Assembly (NCBI GenBank): GCA_017455945.1 | Contig: JAFTLM010000357.1 | Location: 1 to 5,238 of the forward strand | Source: Clostridia bacterium | GTDB taxonomy: Bacteria > Bacillota > Clostridia > Oscillospirales > CAG-272 | Direction: 5' to 3' | Length of the DNA stretch: 5,238 nucleotides | Position numbers and translations under genes: made by a program | The notes under the pieces: model-generated | The model's input: only the letters and a program-made list of their open reading frames with translations | Databases searched by the model: none | What the model was told of the DNA's origin: nothing | Part shown: positions 1-5,238 of the stretch, one piece after another | How the letters are laid out: the number at the start of each line of letters is the position of its first letter | Numbering within the stretch: position 1 is the stretch's first letter

Positions 1-20
1 AAAAAATCAAAGTATCACAA

Positions 21-65
21 TCCCTCAGTCAGCTTCGCTGACAGCTCCCTTTGCACAAGGGAGCC
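21..65. repeat. Two-hairpin palindromic intergenic repeat (REP/MITE-like)
   Basis: Two adjacent perfect hairpins are visible. The first pairs GTCAGC (28-33) with GCTGAC (37-42) around a TTC loop. The second pairs GCTCCCTT (44-51) with AAGGGAGC (57-64) around a five-base loop. A CCCTCA lead-in precedes them. From memory, very similar 'CCCTCAGTCA...TGACAGCTCCCTT...AAGGGAGCC' units occur in many intergenic spaces of gut Clostridia, so I call it a dispersed non-coding repeat. Membership of a repeat family is recalled knowledge; a single copy in the window cannot prove it. It contains no ORF. Confidence 0.6.
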
Positions 66-66
66 T

Positions 67-95
67 TTGACACAGGCACATCCTCACTCTATATT
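67..95 (+). promoter_or_regulatory. Candidate sigma-70 promoter, rightward
   Basis: A perfect -35 box TTGACA (67-72) is followed by a 17-base spacer and TATATT (90-95), five of six matches to the -10 consensus. The expected transcription start is near base 102. No plus-strand gene follows; the transcript would run into the hairpins at 132-154 and 165-199. The TTGACA begins just outside the palindromic repeat and could be part of its conserved tail, so the promoter may be fortuitous. Confidence 0.45.
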
Positions 96-131
96 TAGTT
101 TGCTTTTTTTCACCGGCAATAGCCTTTATCG

Positions 132-156
132 AACCACGCGATAGTCGCGTGGTTTT
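132..156 (+). terminator. GC-rich hairpin, possible weak rightward terminator
   Basis: AACCACGCGA (132-141) pairs perfectly with TCGCGTGGTT (145-154) around the three-base loop TAG. On the plus strand the stem runs into only TTTTC, so as a terminator it is weak. On the minus strand it is followed by CGATAAAGG with no T run, so it would mainly be a backup or an RNA-stabilising hairpin for the leftward operon transcript. Confidence 0.4.
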
Positions 157-164
157 CGGGTTAC

Positions 165-199
165 AATAAAACCGATGTCTTTCAGACATCGGTTTTATT
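165..199 (-). terminator. Strong bidirectional intrinsic terminator of the bioY operon
   Basis: A perfect 16-bp inverted repeat pairs 165-180 with 184-199 around a three-base loop. Its core CCGATGTCT/AGACATCGG is GC-containing and is flanked by A-rich and T-rich arms, giving TTTTATT after the core on both strands. It lies 73 bases past the bioY stop codon and no gene intervenes, so it is the natural end of the leftward operon. The symmetry means it should also stop transcripts entering from the left. Confidence 0.85.
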
Positions 200-205
200 C
201 TGTCA

Positions 206-263
206 TTCGGCGTGACTTGCTGTGCAAGTCAACGCTCGGGATTACACGTTGAGACACGCCGAA
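206..263 (-). other. Potential three-way-junction RNA element in the bioY 3' untranslated region
   Basis: A 9-bp perfect inverted repeat, TTCGGCGTG (206-214) and CACGCCGAA (255-263), encloses two further stems. TGACTTGC (213-220) pairs with GCAAGTCA (224-231) around a three-base loop, and CAACG (230-234) pairs with CGTTG (247-251) around a 12-base loop. The stems overlap by one or two bases at the junctions, so not all end pairs can form at once. The element starts ten bases after the bioY stop. It has no T-loop motif or tRNA-like arm sizes, so it is not a tRNA. It may be an RNA-stability element or a second dispersed palindromic repeat. The pairing is seen directly; any function is unknown. 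Confidence 0.5.
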
Positions 264-272
264 ACCGCTCAC

Positions 273-788
273 TCACAAGGTTGCGACGCGTTTTCTTATC
301 GTACACGCCAGGAGGGCGGCGGAGAAGATTTTGACAACGTCGGGCAGGAAGCAGGTTGCCGCCGTATACAATAATGATGACATAAAAGAGCTTTCGGTGG
401 TGAACGATAGCCACAGACAGCCCACAAAATAGCCCAAAACGGCGGACAGGAACATAATCAGCACGGTTTTGGGTAAATTTCCCTTAAAAAACGACACTAT
501 TGCCGCCATAGGAACGTACCCCAGAATAAATCCGCCCGTGGGGCCTACAATCACCTGAAAGCCGCCCGAAAAGTTCGCAAACACGGGCACGCCCACCGCC
601 CCCAGGGCAATATAGACCAAAACCGCGGGTATTGCGGTTTTTGGCGGCAGAATTCCCGCCACCAACAGCAGGGCGAAGAAAGACAGCGTTATCGGCAACG
701 CCCCCGCAGGCAGGGATAAGGGTGCCAGGATGCAAAGAACTGCCGCTCCAAGTGCCGAAAACGACATATTTTTAAGTTTTTTTCTCAT
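273..788 (-). CDS. bioY: BioY, substrate-binding (S) subunit of an ECF biotin transporter
   Basis: BioY is the integral-membrane subunit that captures biotin for uptake, normally with the energising EcfT and EcfA proteins, which are not in this window. The 171-residue protein has the family's usual size and about six hydrophobic segments. Family signatures are visible: LPITLSF (31-37), the diagnostic stretch Y59-IALGAVGVPVFANF followed by GG (75-76) and GPTGGFILGY (82-91), and LPDVVK (148-153), matching the conserved C-terminal P-x-D-x-x-K region, thought to contribute to biotin binding. The start at 788 overlaps the upstream birA stop as ATGA and has GGAG eight bases ahead (800-797); the internal Met8 has no such support. 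It is the last gene of the operon, with the terminator 73 bases downstream. Pairing with birA supports biotin over another vitamin as substrate. Confidence 0.93.
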   Translation of the reverse strand: MRKKLKNMSFSALGAAVLCILAPLSLPAGALPITLSFFALLLVAGILPPKTAIPAVLVYIALGAVGVPVFANFSGGFQVIVGPTGGFILGYVPMAAIVSFFKGNLPKTVLIMFLSAVLGYFVGCLWLSFTTESSFMSSLLYTAATCFLPDVVKIFSAALLACTIRKRVATL

Positions 789-1519
789 TTTTTGTTCTCC
801 GAAAGCTTTGTCGACACCTCGCCGCTGAACACACGCAACAGGACACCGTTGTCAAGCCGTCTCACCGACAGCGAGCCGTCGTCGAATATGGCGAGTGCCT
901 CCGCCTCGTAACTGCTGTCAGAGTGTGGGCAGACCGTTATTCTTTTGCCGACGACCGCACTTCTGAGGCGGTATTCTTCCATAATTTCGCCAAAATCGGC
1001 TTTTTCGAAGCCGCTCATTTCCTCAAGGATAGCGTCAAGCAGAACGGGCGGAGAAATGCACGCTCCGCACTCATCAAGCAGTGTAGACGCGATGCCGTCA
1101 AGCTCCGCGGGCAATTTATTGCAAAGGTTTATCCCAAATCCGACGACGGCACAAAATCCGTCTTCTCTCGCCACGCCCTCGGCAAGTATTCCGCATATTT
1201 TTCTCTGATTCACAAGCAGGTCGTTGACCCATTTTATACACACCTTTGCAGGGCAAAGCCTCTCCACGGCACGCGAAACAGCCACCGCGGCAAAGGTCGT
1301 CAGCCGACCTGCGCTTTCCGGAGATTGACATGGAAAAATGACACTTGCGTAAAGTCCGCCATCCTCCGAAGAAAAGCTTCTTTCCATTCGCCCTCTGCCG
1401 CCGCTTTGACGCTTTGCGGCAAGCACGCTGCCTACCGGAGCGCCCTTTTTCGCCAGCTCTTTAAGCTCGGTATTCGTGGAAACGCTTTCGTCCTTCCACA
1501 CCACTTCAAAGGTCATCAT
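785..1519 (-). CDS. birA: Biotin-[acetyl-CoA-carboxylase] ligase, short form without HTH domain
   Basis: The enzyme activates biotin with ATP to biotinyl-5'-AMP and transfers it to a lysine of biotin carboxyl carrier proteins in the cytoplasm. Signatures in order are S14-T-N, the biotinyl-AMP loop GGRGRMER (40-47), KWVNDL (96-101), KICGILAE (107-114) with the catalytic-type lysine K107, and GFGINL (127-132). A small C-terminal beta-barrel region follows at about 187-238. At 244 residues it lacks the roughly 80-residue N-terminal winged helix of E. coli BirA, and catalytic motifs begin by residue 14. It is therefore a group I ligase that cannot bind an operator itself. The ATG at 1519 has GAGG six bases ahead (1529-1526); a second ATG follows at once (1516), so the exact first Met is uncertain. 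It overlaps the AraC gene upstream and bioY downstream by four bases each, which suggests translational coupling. Confidence 0.95.
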   Translation of the reverse strand: MMTFEVVWKDESVSTNTELKELAKKGAPVGSVLAAKRQSGGRGRMERSFSSEDGGLYASVIFPCQSPESAGRLTTFAAVAVSRAVERLCPAKVCIKWVNDLLVNQRKICGILAEGVAREDGFCAVVGFGINLCNKLPAELDGIASTLLDECGACISPPVLLDAILEEMSGFEKADFGEIMEEYRLRSAVVGKRITVCPHSDSSYEAEALAIFDDGSLSVRRLDNGVLLRVFSGEVSTKLSENKK

Positions 1520-2331
1520 TCCACACCTCGGCTTGACGCTCTGTACTCGGTAGGCGACAGCTTATACTGCTTGTTGAAAGCACGGTTAAAGGTTCTTACT
1601 GTGGCAAAGCCCACCTCTTCGCTTATTTCGGTAATGCTTTTTGTGGTATCGCAGAGCAGTCTGCAAGCCGCCGAAACACGCAAAGAATTTATATAATCGT
1701 TGAATTTCATATTGAATTCCTTGCCGAACAGGTGCGATATGTAATATTTACTCATATGCAATTCCTGCGACAAAAGTGCCAAAGACAGCTCTTGGCTGTA
1801 GTTTCGCACGCAATAATCTATAACCGTCCTCATAGCGCGCGAGCACTCCACGTTGGTTTTTTTCACGGGAAAGTGCTTGAATATAAGTCCCATAAGTGCC
1901 GACGCATAGCCTCTGCGAATGACGTTTACACGTCTGCTCTCGTCCTCTATTTTGCCGCCGTTCAGTGAAAACAGCAGTTCCAGTATGGCTTTCAGGTCGG
2001 GATAAGAGGAGACGTTTTCAAGGACGGGCGAGGTAGTTTCGTAGCTGTCAAACAGCTGGACCACCTCGGGCATAATATTGGGAGATATTATGGCAATATG
2101 ATACCTTTCTATTTCGGTAGACACGTAGGTATGGGGTTGGTTAGGGAAAACCACAAGCAGCGAATCGGGAGGCATAGCGTATTCCTTGCCGTCCACCACA
2201 GCCACCGAGTTTCCTTCCCTCATGTACACTATCTCCACGTGGTAGTGCAGATGCAAGGGGCACTGCAGAACCCCGTCGTCTCCAAGACTGTCACGCACGT
2301 ATATTTCATAAGTTTTGTTTTCGTAAAACAT
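1516..2331 (-). CDS. AraC-family transcriptional regulator with N-terminal cupin sensor
   Basis: This 271-residue protein has the usual two-domain AraC/XylS layout. The N-terminal cupin-like ligand domain (about 20-85) contains H27, H29, H31 and E33 in a PLHLHYHVEI stretch, a glycine-containing turn, and PNQPHTY (63-69). A helical linker follows. The C-terminal DNA-binding domain (about 165-266) carries two helix-turn-helix units, near 182-203 (ending MSKYYISHLF) and 232-253 (SITEISEEVGFATVRTFNRAF), and closes with the typical SPTEYR (259-264). The start at 2331 has AAGGG (2343-2339) seven bases ahead, overlapping the mnmE stop codon. The mnmE-to-araC gap is ten bases, and its 3' end overlaps birA by ATGA. 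AraC proteins of this type usually activate sugar or small-molecule genes. The ligand here is unknown; its position suggests, without proving, control of the biotin genes or of its own operon. Confidence 0.92.
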   Translation of the reverse strand: MFYENKTYEIYVRDSLGDDGVLQCPLHLHYHVEIVYMREGNSVAVVDGKEYAMPPDSLLVVFPNQPHTYVSTEIERYHIAIISPNIMPEVVQLFDSYETTSPVLENVSSYPDLKAILELLFSLNGGKIEDESRRVNVIRRGYASALMGLIFKHFPVKKTNVECSRAMRTVIDYCVRNYSQELSLALLSQELHMSKYYISHLFGKEFNMKFNDYINSLRVSAACRLLCDTTKSITEISEEVGFATVRTFNRAFNKQYKLSPTEYRASSRGVE

Positions 2332-2341
2332 ATTTTTACCC

Positions 2342-3733
2342 TTACTTTCCTACGCAGAAGTGGGAAAATATCTCCGAAACGATATCCTCACCTATCTGAC
2401 GTCCGTCGAGCTCCGCACGAGCTCCCATTGCTCCCTCAACGGCGAACGCCGCCGCATCGGTTCCGTATTTTCCGTTCAATATTTCCTCTGCCGCGTGCAA
2501 TTCCTCAAGCGCTCTTGAGAGTGCGGCGTACTGTCTGGCACCAAACACCACGGCATCATTTTCCAAATCAAGTTCTTTATTGAGATATCTGTTTTCAACC
2601 GCCTTAGCAAGAGCGTCTATTCCATCCTCGGAACGGGCAGATATTTCGACAACCTCTCCAAAAACCTCCAAAAGCTCCTTTCGGTCGGCTATGGGGGCAA
2701 GCTCACATTTATTTATAACCGCAACGACGCTGTCTTTTCTGCAAGAAAGACGGGATATAAGCTCTCTGTCCTCATCCGAAAGGGGCAACGAGCCGTCAAA
2801 GACCGCCAGCACCAGCTCTGCTTCCTCTAATTTTTCGTAGGCGCGCTTGACGCCTATCATCTCCACCTTGTCCTCCGACACTCTGAGACCCGCAGTGTCG
2901 CAGAGGCGAAGAGTGACACCCCCAAGAGACGCGGTTTCCTCAAGCACGTCTCGCGTGGTTCCCTCGATATCCGTAACTATCGCCGCATCTCTGCCGACGA
3001 TGGCGTTATAAAGCGAGCTTTTTCCCACGTTGGGGCGTCCGCAAATCACCGTTTTTACGCCTTCCGCAATGGCGTGACCGCTGGAATAGGTATCGGCAAG
3101 AGCCTGTATTTCGGCTGCCGCCGTCTTTACCGATTCAAGCATCTCCTCGTTTCCTATCTCCGCTAAATCTTCATCGGGATAGTCGATTTTGGCGTAAAGA
3201 GCCGCAAGCACCGAGCGAAGATTTTCGTATATTCCATCGCACTTTTTCTCTATTTTGCCTTCCATTCCCGACCTTGCCAGCTTAAGCTGGGAGGCATTTT
3301 TCGCCTCAAGAAGATTGGCAAGTGCCTCGGTTTCCGAAAGCTTCATCTTTCCGTTTACAAAGGCGCGTCGTGTAAATTCCCCGGCTTCGGCGTGACGTGC
3401 ACCGGCTGCAAGCACCGCCGCAAGCAGGTTTTCGGTACAAAGCAGCCCGCCGTGACAGCTTATCTCAACCGTATCCTCGCCTGTAAACGAGCGGGGTGAA
3501 CGGTATACGGTAGCCACTCCGTCGTCTATGGGGGCTTTGGTTCTGTCAGCGTCTCTGTACATTTTTCCGTAAGCCGCCGTAAAGCCCCGAAGCTCCGACA
3601 GCCTTTTGGTTCCCATCGGTTCAAAAACCCTTTCGGCTATGGCAAAGGCTTCGCTTCCGCTTATTCTTATCACGGCAATTCCGCCTTTCCCTCTGGGAGT
3701 TGAGACGGCGGCTATAGTATCGTTCAGTGTCAT
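2342..3733 (-). CDS. mnmE: MnmE, tRNA uridine-34 modification GTPase
   Basis: MnmE (TrmE/ThdF) works with the flavoprotein MnmG to install the (carboxymethyl)aminomethyl group at C5 of wobble U34 in certain tRNAs; mnmG is not in this window. The 463-residue length is typical. The N-terminal folate-binding domain begins TIAAVSTPRGKGGIAVIRISG (6-26) and includes SFTGEDTVEISCHGG (82-96). A helical domain surrounds the inserted GTPase domain. G1 is GRPNVGKSS (232-240), G2 is TDIEGTTRD (254-262), G3 is DTAG (279-282), G4 is NKCE (341-344) and G5 is ISAR (364-367). The protein ends with the diagnostic FCVGK, whose C460 is the conserved C-terminal cysteine. The G4 motif has E where NKxD is usual, a conservative change that could affect guanine recognition. 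The start at 3733 has AAGGA nine bases ahead (3747-3743) and follows the membrane-protein gene by 21 bases. Confidence 0.98.
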   Translation of the reverse strand: MTLNDTIAAVSTPRGKGGIAVIRISGSEAFAIAERVFEPMGTKRLSELRGFTAAYGKMYRDADRTKAPIDDGVATVYRSPRSFTGEDTVEISCHGGLLCTENLLAAVLAAGARHAEAGEFTRRAFVNGKMKLSETEALANLLEAKNASQLKLARSGMEGKIEKKCDGIYENLRSVLAALYAKIDYPDEDLAEIGNEEMLESVKTAAAEIQALADTYSSGHAIAEGVKTVICGRPNVGKSSLYNAIVGRDAAIVTDIEGTTRDVLEETASLGGVTLRLCDTAGLRVSEDKVEMIGVKRAYEKLEEAELVLAVFDGSLPLSDEDRELISRLSCRKDSVVAVINKCELAPIADRKELLEVFGEVVEISARSEDGIDALAKAVENRYLNKELDLENDAVVFGARQYAALSRALEELHAAEEILNGKYGTDAAAFAVEGAMGARAELDGRQIGEDIVSEIFSHFCVGK

Positions 3734-3754
3734 TTTTCTATATCCTTCGTGTTT

Positions 3755-4282
3755 TTATTCCATGTCCTGCTTTTCGGCGTTTTTTGCCGTGTATGCGTTG
3801 AATATTGATATCAGCTTTTCATCGGGAGAAAGTCTTATTCTTATGGTTTCGGCTGTGTTGTCATGGTTGCTTTCGTGAAACTCTATCAGGTAGGTTCCGC
3901 TTTCCAGGACGTCGGGACAATAGCTGTATCTTCGCTTGGAGCGAAGCTCCTTGTCGCACTCTTCCCATTTTTTCACCGATTTCAGCTTGGAAAGCTCAAG
4001 ACGGCAGACGGTAACGCAAGCATTTCTTGTTATCTCGTCCACCAAAAGCTCGTCGCCCTCGCCCAAATCCTCTATTCTGTAACGATAGGCTTTCAGGACG
4101 CACTTCACCATAACCATTATGGACATCGTCATAAGCACAACTCCGCAAAACTGAATCACACTGCGAAACGGAATAACATTAATTGCCCCTACAATTACGG
4201 TTATAAGTCCTCCGAAGAAGAGGGCGGTAGCAATTTTTTTCATTCTGTTGCTTTTAGGTATCGGAATGTATTCGTATTTCAT
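3755..4282 (-). CDS. Small membrane protein of unknown function, two TM helices plus cytosolic domain
   Basis: I do not recognise a named family. The 175-residue protein has a basic N-terminus (K10, R13, K15, K16), two hydrophobic segments at about 17-37 and 42-64 separated by a short turn (VIPFR), and a charged, probably cytosolic domain from 65 to the end. That domain begins YRYRIED (66-72) and contains DELLVDEITRNACVTVCRLEL (residues 78-98, an alternating strand-like pattern), a basic stretch near 111-118 and ESGTYLIEFHES (127-138). This beta-rich pattern after a helical hairpin resembles small bacterial PH-like membrane proteins, which is only an inference. No signal-peptide cleavage site is evident. 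The ATG at 4282 overlaps the tcdA stop by four bases and has AAAGGGAG five bases ahead (4295-4288), so expression is likely coupled to tcdA. It sits between two tRNA-modification genes, but nothing in it suggests RNA binding. Confidence 0.82.
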   Translation of the reverse strand: MKYEYIPIPKSNRMKKIATALFFGGLITVIVGAINVIPFRSVIQFCGVVLMTMSIMVMVKCVLKAYRYRIEDLGEGDELLVDEITRNACVTVCRLELSKLKSVKKWEECDKELRSKRRYSYCPDVLESGTYLIEFHESNHDNTAETIRIRLSPDEKLISIFNAYTAKNAEKQDME

Positions 4283-5007
4283 TTTGTCTCCCTTTCTTTA
4301 TTTATAATATCCGTAACCACCGCGTACGCGATTGCCAAGCCCGCCGCCGCGGGGGCAAAAACCGCACTTGCGGGTGGGATTTTTCGACTTTCCGCATCTT
4401 TTGGCATCGGTATTGCCGGCTCCATAGGAGGCTCCTTGGAATACACCACCTTGAGGCTGTCTATGCCGTTTTTTCGGCAAAGTCCGCGCATAACCTTTGC
4501 CAGCGGACAGACCGAGGTTTCAAATATGTCTGCCACCTCAAACGCCGTGGGGTCAAGCTTATTCCCTGCCCCCATTGATGAGATGACGGGAATCCCGCAA
4601 GCCTTGGCGCGCTTGATTATTTCAAGCTTTCCGCTGACTGTATCTATGCAATCAACCACGTAATCGTATTTTGTAAAATCGAACTCCTCCGAGGTTTCGG
4701 GAAGGAAAAAGACGTTGCGTGCTTCGACATTTAACTCCGGGTTGATGTCAAGCAGACGTGCCGCCGCCGCATCCACTTTCTGTTTTCCAACCGTAGAGTT
4801 CAGTGCAATTATCTGGCGGTTAATGTTTGAGAGCGAGACGCTGTCGCTGTCTATCAGTTCTATTGAACCGACACCGCTTCTTACCAACGCCTCGGCAACG
4901 TAGCCGCCCACGCCTCCTACGCCGAACACCGCAACGGTAGCCGACGTCAATTTTTCCATTGCTTCGCTTCCCAGCAGTGCCTCCGTTCGTGAAAAAATTT
5001 CTTTCAT
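4279..5007 (-). CDS. tcdA: TcdA, tRNA threonylcarbamoyladenosine (t6A37) dehydratase, ThiF/E1-like
   Basis: TcdA uses ATP to convert t6A37 of ANN-decoding tRNAs to the cyclic form ct6A37. It belongs to the ThiF/MoeB/E1 superfamily. The 242-residue protein starts with the TcdA-type SRTEALLG (6-13). It then has the nucleotide-binding GVGGVGGY (29-36), ELIDSD (50-55), the arginine motif NINRQ (61-65), CIDT (120-123), SSMGAGNKLDPT (143-154), CPLAKVMR (167-174) and KVVYSKE (186-192), with a hydrophobic helix near 217-235. The order and the RTEALLG and GAGNKLDPT motifs separate it from ThiF and MoeB, and no CxxC zinc pair is seen. The start at 5007 has AAAGG (5022-5018) about ten bases ahead, slightly long but the only candidate. 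It opens the tightly packed operon, 107 bases after the preceding gene. The name ygdL/csdL has been used in E. coli. Confidence 0.93.
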   Translation of the reverse strand: MKEIFSRTEALLGSEAMEKLTSATVAVFGVGGVGGYVAEALVRSGVGSIELIDSDSVSLSNINRQIIALNSTVGKQKVDAAAARLLDINPELNVEARNVFFLPETSEEFDFTKYDYVVDCIDTVSGKLEIIKRAKACGIPVISSMGAGNKLDPTAFEVADIFETSVCPLAKVMRGLCRKNGIDSLKVVYSKEPPMEPAIPMPKDAESRKIPPASAVFAPAAAGLAIAYAVVTDIINKERETK

Positions 5008-5114
5008 ATATATTTTACCTTTCGGTTAGAAATTTGTGATTATTGATATCTTTTTCCCAAAATCGCCGTGACCCTGATCCAATAGAAGAAGCCACGGTAT
5101 ATTAATTTGAGATT
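5008..5114 (-). other. Intergenic gap upstream of tcdA; no confident promoter or terminator
   Basis: This 107-base spacer is the largest gap between genes in the window and the likely place for an operon promoter. I searched the minus strand for TTGACA/TATAAT pairs at 16-18 base spacing and found none convincing; TATCAA at 5049-5044 has no good -35 partner. A 5-bp inverted repeat, CCGTG (5066-5070) and CACGG (5093-5097), has a 22-base interior and only a T4 run beyond it, too weak to call a terminator. Cotranscription with the preceding gene is therefore possible. Confidence 0.4.
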
Positions 5115-5238
5115 TTATTGTTTACTTGCAAAGCGTTTTGCTTTTTCCATCAGCACTTTTTTAGTATTATCCTGCGGATTTTCATACACATATTCAAGCA
5201 AGGATTCCAACGCATATCCGATATCTTTTCCGCATATT
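5115..5238 (-). CDS. cca: 3' end of a gene resembling CCA tRNA nucleotidyltransferase (partial)
   Basis: An open frame enters from the right edge and ends at a TAA at 5117-5115, giving 40 complete C-terminal residues. The visible sequence has GKDIGYALESLLEYVYENP (residues 3-21 of the fragment), then an N-T-K-K-VL stretch and a basic tail ending FASKQ. The pattern G-K-x-I-G-x-x-L-x-x-LL-x-x-V, followed by P and N and then L residues, is what I know from the C-terminal helical region of bacterial CCA-adding enzymes. Those enzymes build or repair the tRNA 3' CCA end. A tRNA-maturation enzyme also fits the neighbouring tcdA and mnmE. The catalytic nucleotidyltransferase domain lies outside the window, so the assignment rests on a short tail. 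The 5' end is missing because of the window edge, with no sign of a broken gene. Confidence 0.65.
   Translation of the reverse strand, partial: ICGKDIGYALESLLEYVYENPQDNTKKVLMEKAKRFASKQ

Larger units (their letters stand above)
102..199 (+). ncRNA. Possible small RNA, promoter to terminator
   Basis: This is an inference from arrangement only. The near-consensus promoter at 67-95 would start a transcript at about 102 that carries a T-rich leader (T7 at 104-110), a 10-bp hairpin (132-154) and then the 16-bp terminator hairpin (165-199). The product would be about 55 to 100 nt long. It would converge on the bioY operon, sharing its terminator but not covering the bioY coding region unless readthrough occurs. 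I do not recognise an RNA family and see no start codon with a ribosome-binding site that would suggest a peptide. Confidence 0.25.

Noticed and set aside
206..263. Possible tRNA because of the cloverleaf-like nested stems
   Set aside because: The element is too short, and has no acceptor-stem geometry, no TTCNANNC T-loop and no anticodon arm of the right size.
229..414. Minus-strand 61-codon open frame overlapping the end of bioY
   Set aside because: It lies largely inside bioY in another frame and runs into the structured 3' region; it has no motif and is best read as a shadow.
923..1696. Plus-strand open frame of 257 codons opposite birA and the AraC gene
   Set aside because: Its translation has no recognisable domain and an irregular composition rich in H, R, S and F. 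The minus strand carries two clear protein families across the same bases, so this is an antisense shadow.
2098..2583. Plus-strand open frame of 161 codons spanning the AraC/mnmE junction
   Set aside because: No domain is recognisable, the composition is rich in H, R and P, and it is fully antisense to two confidently assigned genes.
3863..4663. Plus-strand open frame of 266 codons opposite the membrane-protein gene and tcdA
   Set aside because: It covers parts of two overlapping real genes on the other strand, has no family motifs, and has no good ribosome-binding site. It reflects low stop density from the codon use of the true genes.
5066..5097. Possible terminator between the cca-like gene and tcdA
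   Set aside because: The stem is only 5 bp with a 22-base interior and is followed by just four T residues, so it is not credible as an intrinsic terminator.

Overview
The window looks like chromosomal DNA of a Clostridia-class Firmicute, probably from the Oscillospiraceae/Ruminococcaceae side. The reasons are purine-rich Shine-Dalgarno sites before every gene, an ECF-type biotin transporter subunit beside a short biotin ligase, moderate GC, and a palindromic intergenic repeat of a kind I recall from gut Clostridia. No lineage marker is present, so this placement is an inference.

All recognisable genes lie on the minus strand and read from right to left. At the right edge (5238-5115) is the 3' end of a gene that resembles the C-terminus of a CCA tRNA nucleotidyltransferase. 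After a 107-base gap come tcdA (tRNA t6A37 dehydratase, 5007-4279), a small two-helix membrane protein of unknown function (4282-3755), mnmE (tRNA U34 modification GTPase, 3733-2342), an AraC-family regulator with a cupin sensor domain (2331-1516), a biotin-protein ligase without a DNA-binding domain (1519-785) and the biotin transporter subunit BioY (788-273). Three junctions overlap by exactly four bases (ATGA) and the other two have gaps of 21 and 10 bases. The run from tcdA to bioY is therefore very probably one transcript with translational coupling. It ends at a strong intrinsic terminator (199-165).

Functionally the operon has two halves: a tRNA maturation/modification block (possible cca, tcdA, mnmE) and a biotin uptake and attachment block (birA, bioY). 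The AraC regulator sits between them and is coupled to the biotin ligase. Because this BirA has no helix-turn-helix domain it cannot be the classical biotin repressor, so the AraC protein is the only DNA-binding regulator in view.

The first 272 bases hold no convincing gene but are densely structured. They contain a two-hairpin palindromic repeat, a near-consensus sigma-70 promoter pointing rightward, a 10-bp hairpin, a 16-bp bidirectional terminator and an element that can fold as a three-way junction just after the bioY stop. Together these could encode a small RNA convergent with the operon. I found no mobile element, CRISPR array, tRNA or rRNA. The enzymes are housekeeping families; the least explained parts are the structured left end and the unknown membrane protein.
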